A stretch of DNA of 64,000 bases from DASUPK01 sp963843085 (GTDB taxonomy: Bacteria; Actinomycetota; Thermoleophilia; Solirubrobacterales; 70-9). Location: positions 10,772 to 74,771 of the forward strand of contig CAWJJG010000006.1 of the NCBI GenBank assembly GCA_963843085.1, in the 5' to 3' direction. A program made the translations under genes and the position numbers. Below, one piece after another: positions 15,516 to 23,810 of this stretch. The notes below the pieces were generated by a model that searched no databases, was not told where the DNA came from, and saw only the letters and a list, made by a program, of their open reading frames with translations. How positions within the stretch are numbered: the stretch's first letter is position 1; each line of letters starts with the position of its first letter.

Positions 15516-16865
15516 GCCACGACTACGACGTGATCGTGATCGGCGGCGGCTCGCCCGGGGAGCACTGCGCCGGGCGGCTCGCCGAGGGTGGCCTCCGGGT
15601 GGCGGTCGCCGAGCGTGAGCTCGTCGGGGGCGAGTGCTCCTACTGGGCCTGCATTCCCTCGAAGACCCTGCTCCGCCCGGGCGAGGCGCTTGCCGATGCG
15701 AGGGACGCGCCGGGCGCCCGCGAGGCCATCACGGGCTCGCTTGACCCCTCGGCCGCGTTCGAGTGGCGGGATTTCATGGTGTCCGACCACACCGACGGCG
15801 GCCAGGTGAAATGGCTGGACGGGGAGGGCATCGACCTTCTGCGCGGCGACGCGAAGATCGCCGGGCCGAACACCGTCTCGGTGGGCGGGGAGGAGAAGAC
15901 GGCCGAGCACATCGTGCTCGCCAACGGAGCCGATGCGTTCATCCCGCCGGTCGACGGACTGCGTGATCTCGAGGGGGTCTGGACCAACAGGGAGGCGACG
16001 GCGGCCGACGAGGTCCCCGGGCGCATGCTCGTCATGGGCGGCGGGCCCGTCGGCGTGGAGATGACCCAGGCCTTTCGCCGGATGGGGGCGGAGGTCGCGC
16101 TGGTGGAGGGGATGGAGCATGTCCTCCCCAACGAGCCCCCTCCACTCGGGGAGGCGCTCGGCCAGGCGCTGACCCAGGACGGCGTCGAGCTGCACCTCGG
16201 CCGCAAGGCGGAGCGCGTCGCGAAGGAGGACGGCGAGTTCGTGCTCTCCCTCGGCGAGGGCGAGGAGCTTCGCGGCGACAGGCTGCTGGTCGCGACCGGC
16301 CGCCGCCCGCGCATCGAGGGCATCGGGCTCGAGACCGTGGGCATCGAGCCGGGCGAGCGCGGCATCGAGGTCGACTCCCGGATGCGCGCCGGCGAGAACG
16401 TCTGGGCGATCGGCGACGTGACCGGGATCTGGCCGCTGACCTACGTGGGGAAGTACCAGGGCCGCGATCGCCGCGGCGAACATCCTCGGGGGCGATCGCG
16501 AGGCCGACTACTCGGCAGTCCCGCGTGTGGTCTTCACCGACCCGCAGGCCGCCTCCGTCGGCGAGGCCGACGGCGCGCACACCGCGACCGTCCAGATGGC
16601 GGCGGTCTCGCGGACCGCGACCTACACCCGTGCCTATGACGAGCGGCCGGGCTTCATGACCCTGATCTCCGACGGTGAGCGCATCACCGGCGCGCACGCG
16701 CTCGGCCCCGAGGCCGGCGAGTGGCTGCAGCAGGCCACGGTCGCAATCCGGGCCGCGATCCCGCTCGAGGTGATGAACGACGTGATCCAGCCCTTCCCGA
16801 CGTTCTCGGAGGCCTTCCTCGACACGCTGATGGAGCTCACCGCGAAGGCCCGGCCGGGCCGGTAG
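15512..16865 (+). pseudogene. FAD-dependent pyridine nucleotide-disulfide oxidoreductase, frameshifted
   Basis: From GTG 15512 the frame encodes a lipoamide-dehydrogenase/mercuric-reductase-like enzyme: FAD motif GGGSPGEHCAGRLAEGG, redox pair CSYWAC followed by IPSKTLLRP, NAD motif VMGGGPVGVEMTQAF, and ATGRRPR. At about 16463 the frame breaks: after TYVGKYQG the continuation AIAAANILGGDREADYS and the dimerisation domain (RVVFTDPQAASVG...QPFPTFSEAFLDTL) lie in the +1 frame to the TAG at 16863-16865. One inserted base in CGCG explains it (CGN-ATC would read R-I-A-A-A-N). The family HPT-SE motif reads QPFPTFSE. It may be a real pseudogene or a sequencing error. Confidence 0.85.
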
Positions 16866-16890
16866 CGGCGGCCCTCTACCCTGAGCCGCG

Positions 16891-17205
16891 ATGAGCACCT
16901 GCAGCCATCTGGATCAGATCAAGGTCACCGAGCTGCCCGAGTCCGTCGACGGCTGCGAGGACTGCCTGGCGAGCGGCGACCCGTGGCTGCACCTGCGGAT
17001 CTGTCTCAGCTGCGGCAAGGTCGGCTGCTGCGACGACTCGCCGAACAAGCACGCCACCGCCCACGCCAACGAGAGCGGCCACCCGCTGATCCACTCGCTC
17101 GAGCCACTCGAGGAGTGGTCCTGGTGCTACGTGGACGAGGTCGCGATGCTGATCCCCGATGTGAAGGGTGAGACCCGCATCCCCCCGTCGCCCCTCGGCG
17201 CCTAG
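16891..17205 (+). CDS. UBP-type zinc finger protein
   Basis: The 104-residue protein contains a ZnF-UBP domain: CSHLDQ, CEDCLASG, WLHLRICLSCGKVGCCDDSPNKHATAHANESGHPLIHSL, and a closing WSWCYVDE. In eukaryotes this fold binds ubiquitin tails; bacterial copies are usually stand-alone or next to redox enzymes, with an unknown role. The gene follows the broken FAD oxidoreductase by 25 bases and precedes the GreA-like gene by 19. Confidence 0.85.
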   Translation: MSTCSHLDQIKVTELPESVDGCEDCLASGDPWLHLRICLSCGKVGCCDDSPNKHATAHANESGHPLIHSLEPLEEWSWCYVDEVAMLIPDVKGETRIPPSPLGA

Positions 17206-17224
17206 CCGCGGCTAGGGTGATGGC

Positions 17225-17707
17225 ATGAGCGAAACAAGCCAGAGCGAATCGATCACGCCCGAGGGCATCGAGGCGCTGCGCACCGAGCTCGAGGAGCTGG
17301 AGGGCCCGCGGCGCACCGAGATGGCGGCTCGGATCAAGGAAGCTCGAGAGCTCGGCGACCTGAAGGAGAACGCCGACTACCACATCGCCAAGGACGACCA
17401 GGGCCATCTCGAGGCACGAATCCGTCGTCTGCGTGAGCGCCTCCGCAAGGCGCAGGTGGTGGAGGCCACCGACGCCGCGCCGGACTTGTTCGCCTTCGGC
17501 CGCACAGCGGAAGTCCTCGACGAGTCGACCGGCAAGGTGAACGCCTGGACCCTGGTGGGGCCGACCGAGGCCGACTTCGCGAGCGGGAAGCTCTCGATCG
17601 AGTCGCCGGTGGGACGGGCGCTCAGGGACACCTCCATCGGCGAAACCGTCGCCGTCGAGACCCCCCGCGGCGAGAAGACCTACCGCGTCGAGAAGCTGGT
17701 CGAGTGA
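17225..17707 (+). CDS. greA: GreA/GreB-family transcription elongation factor
   Basis: The 160-residue protein starts with TPEGIEALRTELEELEGPRR, has the coiled-coil tip motif GDLKENADYHIAK with the acidic D-x-x-E-N residues needed to stimulate RNA polymerase transcript cleavage, and a C-terminal FKBP-like domain (SPVGRALRDTSIGETVAVETPRGEKTYRV). Length and layout are those of GreA. It acts in the secondary channel of RNA polymerase to rescue backtracked complexes. A hairpin terminator follows. Confidence 0.93.
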   Translation: MSETSQSESITPEGIEALRTELEELEGPRRTEMAARIKEARELGDLKENADYHIAKDDQGHLEARIRRLRERLRKAQVVEATDAAPDLFAFGRTAEVLDESTGKVNAWTLVGPTEADFASGKLSIESPVGRALRDTSIGETVAVETPRGEKTYRVEKLVE

Positions 17708-17711
17708 ACGA

Positions 17712-17742
17712 GGAGCCCGACCGGACGATCCGGCCGGGCTCC
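17712..17742. terminator. bidirectional hairpin terminator after greA
   Basis: GGAGCCCG (17712-17719) pairs with CGGGCTCC (17735-17742), extended inside by CCGG/CCGG. It lies between the convergent greA and membrane-protein genes. There is no U-tract. Confidence 0.65.
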
Positions 17743-17750
17743 CAGTCTCG

Positions 17751-18137
17751 TCAGGCTCGCGTCCCGGAAGGCTCCTCTGAGCCGAGCACCGCGATGCCGT
17801 AGACGATCCAGACGCAGAGCGCGAAGATCCCGAGCGACCAGAACGGATGGGATCCGCCCATCGAGAGCAGCGCGTCGATGGCGCCGAGGCTTCCGGCGAT
17901 GATGCCGATCACCCGTCCGTAAGCGTTCCCGGCCATCAGCGAGAAGCCGCCGGTGAGCTGGAACACCCCGAGGATCACGAGGATCCACCCCATCGCGTGG
18001 AGGTTCGTGAGGACGTACCTCGTGTCGTTTGCATAGAAGTGCGCGTCGCTGATCGCGCCGATCCCGTAGATGATGTTCAGAGTCCCCACGATCAGCAGAA
18101 GGATCGCGGCGAACACAGCACGGCCTGCACCTCTCAT
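17751..18137 (-). CDS. DUF7144-like four-helix membrane protein
   Basis: From ATG 18137 (AGAGAGGAAAC upstream) the 128-residue protein has four hydrophobic segments: AVFAAILLLIVGTLNIIYGI, GWILVILGVFQLTGGFSLMAG, VIGIIAGSLGAIDALLSMG and SLGIFALCVWIVYGIAVLG. The NIIYGIGAI...YVLTNLHAMGW pattern resembles the DUF7144 membrane family widespread in actinobacteria. The function is unknown. A longer start at 18245 would add an unrelated soluble extension and is not favoured. Confidence 0.7.
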   Translation of the reverse strand: MRGAGRAVFAAILLLIVGTLNIIYGIGAISDAHFYANDTRYVLTNLHAMGWILVILGVFQLTGGFSLMAGNAYGRVIGIIAGSLGAIDALLSMGGSHPFWSLGIFALCVWIVYGIAVLGSEEPSGTRA

Positions 18138-18269
18138 CTGTTTGTTTCCTCTCTGTTGCCGGCCGCCACGCAAGGCGGCCGTGTCCGGTTGGGCGCGTGT
18201 CTGCGCCCAGCCGGGAAAGGTGTCAGCGGGCTCCTTGTCGGGCATCCCCCGATCCGGGTGATTTGGCGA

Positions 18270-19358
18270 TCAGCCGGAAGCGTGCCGGGCGTCCCGGCGC
18301 GAGCGGCGCTTCTCCTTGAGCTCGGCGCTCTTCTCCTTGGCCTGCTCGTATGAGCTCCTCACCAGGTCATTGCCACCGGACCAGCCGAACACCCAGGAGA
18401 CCATGAGCACCGCGAACACCACGTTCCAGGCCGAGGTGATCAGCTGCTGGGAGGCCGAATACGCGGTCGCATCCTGAGCGCTCGCCTGGTTCTTGAGCGC
18501 CGCGCTGTTCATCGCCTGGGTGACGCCCACGCCGCCGGGCGTCAGCGAGACGCTGTTCGAGATCGAGTTGGATGCGGTGACTGACGCGACGTTGTGGAAG
18601 GTGACCGGGATGCTGTAGGCGCCCAGGAAGACGGCGATGATTCCCAACCGCGCCAGGTAGCTGCCGAGCTCCGGCAGCGCCACGCCTACCAGAGTCCTGC
18701 GCGGAGAGCGGAGGATGGCTCCGCCGACGAAGAGCTGCTCGCGCAGCTTGCGCCACTGCTTGCGGAAGAGCCGAGTCGCGAGCACCGCGAGGAAGACGAG
18801 ACCGGCCGCGATCGCCACCGCAAGCACCCAATGGTCGGCCAATCCACCGAGCTTGATCGAGAACGAGCCTGCGACCGAGAGGAAGAGGTACAGGTAGACG
18901 GCGATGTTGAAGATCGAGAAGGGGATCTTCTGCACGGCGATCCCGGAGAGCATCGCGGTGAAGGTGGCGCCCGCGATCACGGTCGTGAACATGATCAGCA
19001 TCACCCAGGTGCCGATGTTGGCCGGAAGGAAGCTGTTCATCGCCACCGAGGTCGCATAGGCGGCCACGACCAGCCGAACGGTGATCTCCACCCGCGGATA
19101 CGCGGCGCGCAGGATGGCCACCCAGGCGACCGCCGCCAGCGTCGTCTGGGCAGTCTGCAGGATGACCCCGGCCACGACCGCCCAGGCGGGAACCTCCCTG
19201 ATCTTCTTGAAGAGCTGGCGGATCCAGTCCGAAACCGGGATCCCGAGCAGGTCGAGGATGAGGATCAGGAGGGCGACGCCACCCACCCAGATTGCAACCC
19301 GGACCAGACGGGCGAGCAGGGCCTCATCTCGCCAAAAAGCTCTGAACCGGCTTCGCAC
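18270..19358 (-). CDS. YbhN/LPG-synthase-TM-family flippase-like membrane protein
   Basis: The 362-residue protein has about eight hydrophobic helices, a conserved NSFLPANIGTWVMLIMF segment and SLTPGGVGVTQAMN, the family's (P)GG-x-G box. It matches UPF0104/lysylphosphatidylglycerol-synthase transmembrane regions, without the aminoacyl-transferase domain. Relatives flip or handle lipids or polyprenyl-linked sugars in the inner membrane. The C-terminus is charged and coiled (YEQAKEKSAELKEKRRSRRDARHASG). Confidence 0.8.
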   Translation of the reverse strand: MRSRFRAFWRDEALLARLVRVAIWVGGVALLILILDLLGIPVSDWIRQLFKKIREVPAWAVVAGVILQTAQTTLAAVAWVAILRAAYPRVEITVRLVVAAYATSVAMNSFLPANIGTWVMLIMFTTVIAGATFTAMLSGIAVQKIPFSIFNIAVYLYLFLSVAGSFSIKLGGLADHWVLAVAIAAGLVFLAVLATRLFRKQWRKLREQLFVGGAILRSPRRTLVGVALPELGSYLARLGIIAVFLGAYSIPVTFHNVASVTASNSISNSVSLTPGGVGVTQAMNSAALKNQASAQDATAYSASQQLITSAWNVVFAVLMVSWVFGWSGGNDLVRSSYEQAKEKSAELKEKRRSRRDARHASG

Positions 19359-19472
19359 CCGGCCAACCTACCGGCGGAGGCGGGTCCTCAAATCATTCGA
19401 TCGGGGTGAGGGCCGAGAGGTGAGGTGCGCTAATTCTTCAACTCACGCGCAGTCAAACCCATGGAGGAGCGA

Positions 19473-19922
19473 ATGACCGGCAAGGCCGATTTCACCGAAG
19501 ACGAATGGAAGCTCGTGCTCGAGGGACCACCGAGCGCCGGGCTGATCGTGATCGCCTCGGACCGCGGCGGCTCCATCCGCGAGAGCTTCTCGATGGCGAA
19601 GGCGTACACCGAAGCGCGCAAGCAGCACGGGGAGAGCCAGCTCCTCGACGAGATCGTCACCGCCAAGCCCGAGATGGATCACACGCGCTACAAGACTCCC
19701 GAAGAGCTCAACGAGGCCTCTCTCAAGCACATCTCCGACGCCGTCGCTCTGCTCAAGTCCAAGGCCACCAGTGAGGAGCTCGACGAGTACAAGAAGTTCA
19801 TCCTCGGCCTGGCCCAGCGTGTCGCGGAGGCTCGCAAGGAGGGCTTCATGGGCCTGAGCGGCGATCGTGTCAGCGAGGAAGAGAAGACGGCGATCGGGGC
19901 GATCAGCGGTGCTCTCGGCTGA
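19473..19922 (+). CDS. cytoplasmic helical protein of unknown function
   Basis: ATG 19473 is chosen because GGAGG lies six bases upstream. The 149-residue protein starts MTGKADFTEDEWKLVLEGPPSAGL, continues ESFSMAKAYTEARKQHGESQLLDEIV and ends EARKEGFMGLSGDRVSEEEKTAIGAI. A TFSDDEWxxLxxAPxxAxxxVxxAD-like opening recurs in actinobacterial stress-linked proteins, but no function is known. No membrane segment is present. SHOCT and DUF6325 genes follow. Confidence 0.65.
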   Translation: MTGKADFTEDEWKLVLEGPPSAGLIVIASDRGGSIRESFSMAKAYTEARKQHGESQLLDEIVTAKPEMDHTRYKTPEELNEASLKHISDAVALLKSKATSEELDEYKKFILGLAQRVAEARKEGFMGLSGDRVSEEEKTAIGAISGALG

Positions 19923-20016
19923 GCATGCCGTCCGTGATTTCACCCGTAACGAGTGATGCGTCTGGCGCCTCCGTCCGGTTCGATGACCGTGACGGTCACC
20001 GAGGAAAGGATTCGCG

Positions 20017-20292
20017 ATGCCGCTGATCGGACGAAGAAGGCCCCTCATGCGCGCCGCGATGGTCGGCGGTGCCGGCTACGCGGTAGGCAAACGGCGGGCG
20101 CAGTCTCAGGAGCACGAGGCCCAGCAGGACGCCCAGATCCAGCAGGCTCAGCCTGCCCAGTCAGCTCCAGCGACCGGCGGCGGGATGTCGGAGATGGATC
20201 GGATCGATGCGCTCAAGAAGCTCGGTGATCTGCACGACTCCGGCGTGCTGACTGACGAGCAATTCGAAGCCGAGAAGGAGAAGCTGATCTAG
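20017..20292 (+). CDS. SHOCT-domain protein
   Basis: The 91-residue product starts after GAGGAAAGG with MPLIGRRRPLMRAAMVGGAGYAVGKR, a short hydrophobic/basic N-terminus, then a Gln/Ala-rich linker. It ends in a SHOCT domain: MSEMDRIDALKKLGDLHDSG followed by VLTDEQFEAEKEKLI. SHOCT is a short C-terminal oligomerisation helix-hairpin found on many membrane-associated proteins. It abuts the DUF6325 gene (stop to start with no gap), a pairing common in actinobacteria. Confidence 0.85.
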   Translation: MPLIGRRRPLMRAAMVGGAGYAVGKRRAQSQEHEAQQDAQIQQAQPAQSAPATGGGMSEMDRIDALKKLGDLHDSGVLTDEQFEAEKEKLI

Positions 20293-20790
20293 ATGGAATT
20301 CGGACCCGTACAGCTCCTGGTGGTTGGCTTCGAGGACGGAGAGTTCTCCGGCGAGATCCTCGCCGAGCTCCGCCGGCTGCGTGAACACGACATCGTCCGC
20401 CTGATCGACCTGATCTTCGTCGCTCGCGACGAGGACGGCGAGTTCGAGGCGGTCGAGCACAGCGACCTGCCGAGCGATGAGGCCGAGGCATTCGGCGCAC
20501 TCGCCGGCGCGCTGCTGGGACTCGGCGCGGCCGGTGAGGAGGGCGCCGAGGCAGGCGCGGTGGCCGGTGCCGTCGCGGTCGACGAGCGAGGTTCCGTCCT
20601 CAATCCCGACGACGTCTGGTACCTGGCGGATGAGATTCCGCCCGGCACCTCGGCCGGCATCGCCCTGCTCGAGCACCGCTGGGCGATTCCCCTGAGGGAC
20701 GCCATCGAGCGCGCCGGGGGTCACGACCTGGTGGATGCATGGGTACACCCGAGCGATCTGATCGAGATCGGCGCTCAGGCCGCCAGCTGA
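20293..20790 (+). CDS. DUF6325/DUF1269-like protein
   Basis: The 165-residue acidic protein begins MEFGPVQLLVVGFEDGEFSG with REHDIVRLIDLIFVARDEDGE, a Gly/Ala-rich centre (GALAGALLGLGAAG) and IPPGTSAGIALLEHRWAIPLRDAI. This matches the pattern of the DUF1269/DUF6325 membrane-associated family, usually next to SHOCT proteins. The function is unknown; an envelope stress role is often guessed. The 3' end overlaps the next gene by 52 bases if ATG 20739 is its start. Confidence 0.75.
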   Translation: MEFGPVQLLVVGFEDGEFSGEILAELRRLREHDIVRLIDLIFVARDEDGEFEAVEHSDLPSDEAEAFGALAGALLGLGAAGEEGAEAGAVAGAVAVDERGSVLNPDDVWYLADEIPPGTSAGIALLEHRWAIPLRDAIERAGGHDLVDAWVHPSDLIEIGAQAAS

Positions 20791-22073
20791 ATCCGGGGCA
20801 GCGGGGGGCTGCGATCGGCGCCCTCGTCCTGGCGCCCGCGGTCCTGATCCTCGCCCTGGAGATCGTCGTGACGGAGTTTCCGCGCGGCCTGATCGTGCTC
20901 GCCTGCGTGGTGGTTGCGATCGCGGCGGCTCTGTTTGGCCTGCTGCGCACGGGCATCCCGCGGCTGCTCGGTCTTGGCGTTGCGATGGTCGCTCTGATCG
21001 CCCAGGGCGTGCTGCTCATCGGCGATGGCGACCACCTCGTGGAGGCGATCGCCATCGTCGCCGGACTGGGAGCGGCGACCTACGCCGCCAGGGCGGCCTT
21101 CCGGGTCCGGGTGGAACTGCCCCCGGCGCGTCCTCCCGCGCATCCGGTGCTGCTCTACAACCCGAAGTCGGGCGGCGGCAAGGCCGAGCGCTTCTCGCTC
21201 GCCGACGAGGCGGCCAAGCGCGGCATCGAGTCCATCGAGCTGACCCGCGGTGCGGACCTGGAGCAGCTGGTCAGGGATGCCGTTGCGGGCGGCGCCGACG
21301 CGCTGGCGATGGCGGGCGGCGACGGGTCCCAGGCGATCGTCGCATCGGTCGCCTCCGAGCTTGACCTGCCCTACGCCTGCATTCCCGCCGGTACCAGGAA
21401 CCACTTTGCCCTCGATCTCGGGGTCGACCGCGACGACGTCGTCGGTGCGCTCGACGCGTTCGTCGAGGGTGGCGAGCGCCGTGTGGACCTCGCCGAGGTC
21501 AACGGTCGCGTCTTCGTCAACAACGTCTCGCTGGGGCTCTACGCCGAGGCGGTGCAGCGAGACGAATACCGCGACGCGAAGATCCGGACGATCCTGAACA
21601 CGGTTCCGGAGTCGCTTGGCCCTGACAGCGAGGGGCTTGACTTGGCCTGGACCGAGCCGGATGGAGAGCGTGAGCGGTCCGGGGCGGCACTGCTCGTCTC
21701 CAACAACCGCTACCGGCTCGGTCGGGCGGTCGGCTCGGGCACCCGTCCCAGGATCGATGCCGGGGTGCTCGGGGTCGCCGTGGCCAGCGTACCACCGGGT
21801 GCCGGCTCTGAGCGGCCTCGGAAGCCCTGGCACGAGTGGACCGCCACCCAATTCGACGTCGATTCGAGCCGGCCGGTCCCGGCCGGAGTCGACGGCGAGG
21901 CGATGACCCTCGAGCCGCCCCTGCAATTCAGGATCCGCCCGGGCGCGCTCCGGGTGCGCATCGCGCCCGCCCATCCGGGCGCCTCGCCCTCAGCGGCCAT
22001 CCCTGAGAAGTTCTGGGACGGCATACGGACGCTCGCCGGCGTCGCGATAGGCCGGCCGCCCGCTGCCGTCTGA
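20739..22073 (+). CDS. membrane-anchored diacylglycerol/sphingosine-kinase-like lipid kinase
   Basis: The 444-residue protein has three to four N-terminal membrane segments (IGALVLAPAVLILALEIVV, IVLACVVVAIAAALFGLL, GLGVAMVALIAQGVLLI) followed by a DAGK catalytic domain from about 135: VLLYNPKSGGGKAERF, MAGGDGSQAIVASVA (GGDGS) and PAGTRNHFALDLG. These are the ATP-binding and active-site loops of the family. It likely phosphorylates a membrane lipid. It is followed by amphi-Trp and PAP2 phosphatase genes, so a kinase/phosphatase pair for lipid is encoded here. The start is unsure. Confidence 0.82.
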   Translation: MGTPERSDRDRRSGRQLNPGQRGAAIGALVLAPAVLILALEIVVTEFPRGLIVLACVVVAIAAALFGLLRTGIPRLLGLGVAMVALIAQGVLLIGDGDHLVEAIAIVAGLGAATYAARAAFRVRVELPPARPPAHPVLLYNPKSGGGKAERFSLADEAAKRGIESIELTRGADLEQLVRDAVAGGADALAMAGGDGSQAIVASVASELDLPYACIPAGTRNHFALDLGVDRDDVVGALDAFVEGGERRVDLAEVNGRVFVNNVSLGLYAEAVQRDEYRDAKIRTILNTVPESLGPDSEGLDLAWTEPDGERERSGAALLVSNNRYRLGRAVGSGTRPRIDAGVLGVAVASVPPGAGSERPRKPWHEWTATQFDVDSSRPVPAGVDGEAMTLEPPLQFRIRPGALRVRIAPAHPGASPSAAIPEKFWDGIRTLAGVAIGRPPAAV

Positions 22074-22095
22074 CCTGCAACCGAAGGAGAACTCG

Positions 22096-22314
22096 ATGGA
22101 CATCCTGGAGATCGAGCAGAAGGAAACTCTCTCGCGCGAGGAGGCCGCTGCGAAGCTGAAGCGGTTCGCCGAGATGCTGTCCAAGAACAACGACCTGGAG
22201 TTCGAGCGGGGCGGGATGCAGATCAAGGTCCATGTCCCCGACGAGGTGCATCTCAAGGTCGAGCTCGAGCTGGAGACCGACGAACGGGAGCTCGAGATCG
22301 AGCTCACCTGGTGA
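22096..22314 (+). CDS. amphi-Trp domain protein
   Basis: The 72-residue product follows AAGGAG. It reads EIEQKETLSREEAAAKLKRF, then LSKNNDLEFERGG and ends VELELETDERELEIELTW. The RexEAAxxLxxfAxxL...vexelEiElxW pattern is that of the amphi-Trp domain, a small amphipathic domain ending in tryptophan with an unknown role. Its TGA overlaps the GTG of the PAP2 gene. Confidence 0.85.
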   Translation: MDILEIEQKETLSREEAAAKLKRFAEMLSKNNDLEFERGGMQIKVHVPDEVHLKVELELETDERELEIELTW

Positions 22315-22877
22315 GCGAAGGCGCCGCCTCGGGCGGGCTGGAGGAGCTGCGGCGCCTCGATGCGGCCGTTTACGCGGCGATCGCCAATACGGACACCCCC
22401 GTGCTCGACCATTTCTTCAGCCGCCTCTCGAGTGCCGCCGACTATTCGAAGCTCTCGATCGCGGGCGCCGTCGCACTGGCGCTCGGCGCAGGCCCGAACG
22501 GCCGGCGGGCGGCGGTTCGAGGCATGGCGGCCGTCGCCGTGACCGCTGCCGTCGTCAACCTGGTCATCAAGCCGGTGTCCCGCCGTGCGCGGCCCGACCG
22601 GGAGGAGGCCTCGGTCCCGCTGGGCCGGCAGGTCGCGATGCCCGGATCCCATTCGTTCCCCTCGGGGCATACGGCGGCGGCGTTCGCGTTCGCAACCGGG
22701 GCGGGGCGGGCGCTTCCCTGGACGACGCCGTCCCTCACCGTCCTCGCGACGCTGGTGGGGTACTCGCGGGTCCACACCGGTGTGCACTATCCCCTTGACG
22801 TGATCGCCGGCGCCCTCTGCGGGGTGGCACTGGCCACGGTCAGCGACCGCGCAGTCGATTTCATCTCATTGGGGTGA
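22311..22877 (+). CDS. PAP2-family membrane lipid phosphatase
   Basis: The 188-residue protein carries the three PAP2 motifs: KPVSRRARP (C1, KxxxxxxRP), SFPSGHTAAA (C2, PSGH) and SRVHTGVHYPLDVIAG (C3, SRxxxxxHxxxD). Several hydrophobic helices place it in the membrane. It would dephosphorylate phosphatidate or polyprenyl pyrophosphate. The GTGA overlap couples it to amphi-Trp, and the neighbouring lipid kinase suggests opposing reactions. Confidence 0.93.
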   Translation: MSEGAASGGLEELRRLDAAVYAAIANTDTPVLDHFFSRLSSAADYSKLSIAGAVALALGAGPNGRRAAVRGMAAVAVTAAVVNLVIKPVSRRARPDREEASVPLGRQVAMPGSHSFPSGHTAAAFAFATGAGRALPWTTPSLTVLATLVGYSRVHTGVHYPLDVIAGALCGVALATVSDRAVDFISLG

Positions 22878-22933
22878 ACCTCCGGGGCCGATCGTCCCCG
22901 ACCATCCGTGTCCATCCAAGGAAGGAGCTTCAA

Positions 22934-23095
22934 TTGCTGTGGGCTGGACTCGGAATCGTGTATTTCATCCTGCTGGTCACCCTCGGGATCATGTCGATCC
23001 GCAAGGGCCACTGGGTCATGTTCCTGCTGGGCATCCCGGTCCCGCTGTTCTGGCTGATCGGGGCGATGATGCCCCCGCGCGGCGCGGCAGCCTGA
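22934..23095 (+). CDS. small two-helix membrane protein
   Basis: A TTG at 22934 preceded by AAGGAAGGAG gives a 53-residue protein with helices LWAGLGIVYFILLVTLGIMS and GHWVMFLLGIPVPLFWLIGAM, ending PPRGAAA. An in-frame GTG at 22874 would extend it and overlap the PAP2 stop, but the strong ribosome site favours TTG. The function is unknown. Confidence 0.55.
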   Translation: MLWAGLGIVYFILLVTLGIMSIRKGHWVMFLLGIPVPLFWLIGAMMPPRGAAA

Positions 23096-23113
23096 TCCAA
23101 CCCAGCGGCCGGG

Positions 23114-23809
23114 TCAGAGCAGCTCGATCGTGCCCTTCATGATCAGGAGGGCTCCGATCACGAGCGCTCCTCGGAAGGAGAGCATCTTGGAGTGGCGGTT
23201 GAACCAGGCCTTGAACCGGTTGACCGCGTCCGGGGTCCACTCGGGCGCAAACGTGAAGGCGAGCAGAGGCAGCTCGATCAGCGCGAGCATGATCACGTTG
23301 AAGCCGAGAACCATCGCGACCGTGGCCGCCACGCTCGCGTTCTTGTCGGCGATGTGGCCCAGGCCGATGATGTAGGAGGCGCCGGGAAGGGTCAGCAGGG
23401 CACCGATGACGAATGTCGTCTTCGCTGTGCCCTCACTGAGCTTCCGCTGCCACTTCGGTGGTCCCTTGTCCCTCTTCTTCTCCTCGCGCCGGCGGCGGCG
23501 CTCGGCGAGGCGACCGGTCTCCTTGGGAACGTGGCTGGGGCGGATCAGATAGGCGACCAGGAGCAGCAGGCCACCGAGCGTGAGATCCATGGCCGGGCTG
23601 AGCGTTGACTGCGCTGTGCTGGTCGCTCCCGACGATCCGTCGACGGCGAAGACGATGATCATGCCCAGGGTGACGCTGGTCATCACGGCGCCGCACAGGT
23701 ATCCCAGCAGCAGGCGCTTCGGATGGTCGAGCAACAACATCACGGTGGTCGCTCCCAGCAGGGTCGGGTTGAACGCAGCCGTGAACGCCCAAAAGATGAT
23801 GGTGTCCAT
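23114..23809 (-). CDS. GAP-family (Sap-like) six-helix membrane protein
   Basis: The 231-residue protein has a hydrophobic N-terminal half (IIFWAFTAAFNPTLLGATTVMLLLDHPKRLLLGYLCGAV), a charged cytoplasmic loop (ERRRRREEKKRDKGPPKWQRKL), and a second hydrophobic half with LLTLPGASYIIGLGHI. This is the layout of the GAP/sulfolipid-addressing (Sap) family that exports or positions glycolipids in mycobacteria. It starts one base after the ClC gene's stop, so the two are co-transcribed. Confidence 0.82.
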   Translation of the reverse strand: MDTIIFWAFTAAFNPTLLGATTVMLLLDHPKRLLLGYLCGAVMTSVTLGMIIVFAVDGSSGATSTAQSTLSPAMDLTLGGLLLLVAYLIRPSHVPKETGRLAERRRRREEKKRDKGPPKWQRKLSEGTAKTTFVIGALLTLPGASYIIGLGHIADKNASVAATVAMVLGFNVIMLALIELPLLAFTFAPEWTPDAVNRFKAWFNRHSKMLSFRGALVIGALLIMKGTIELL

Positions 23810-23810
23810 C

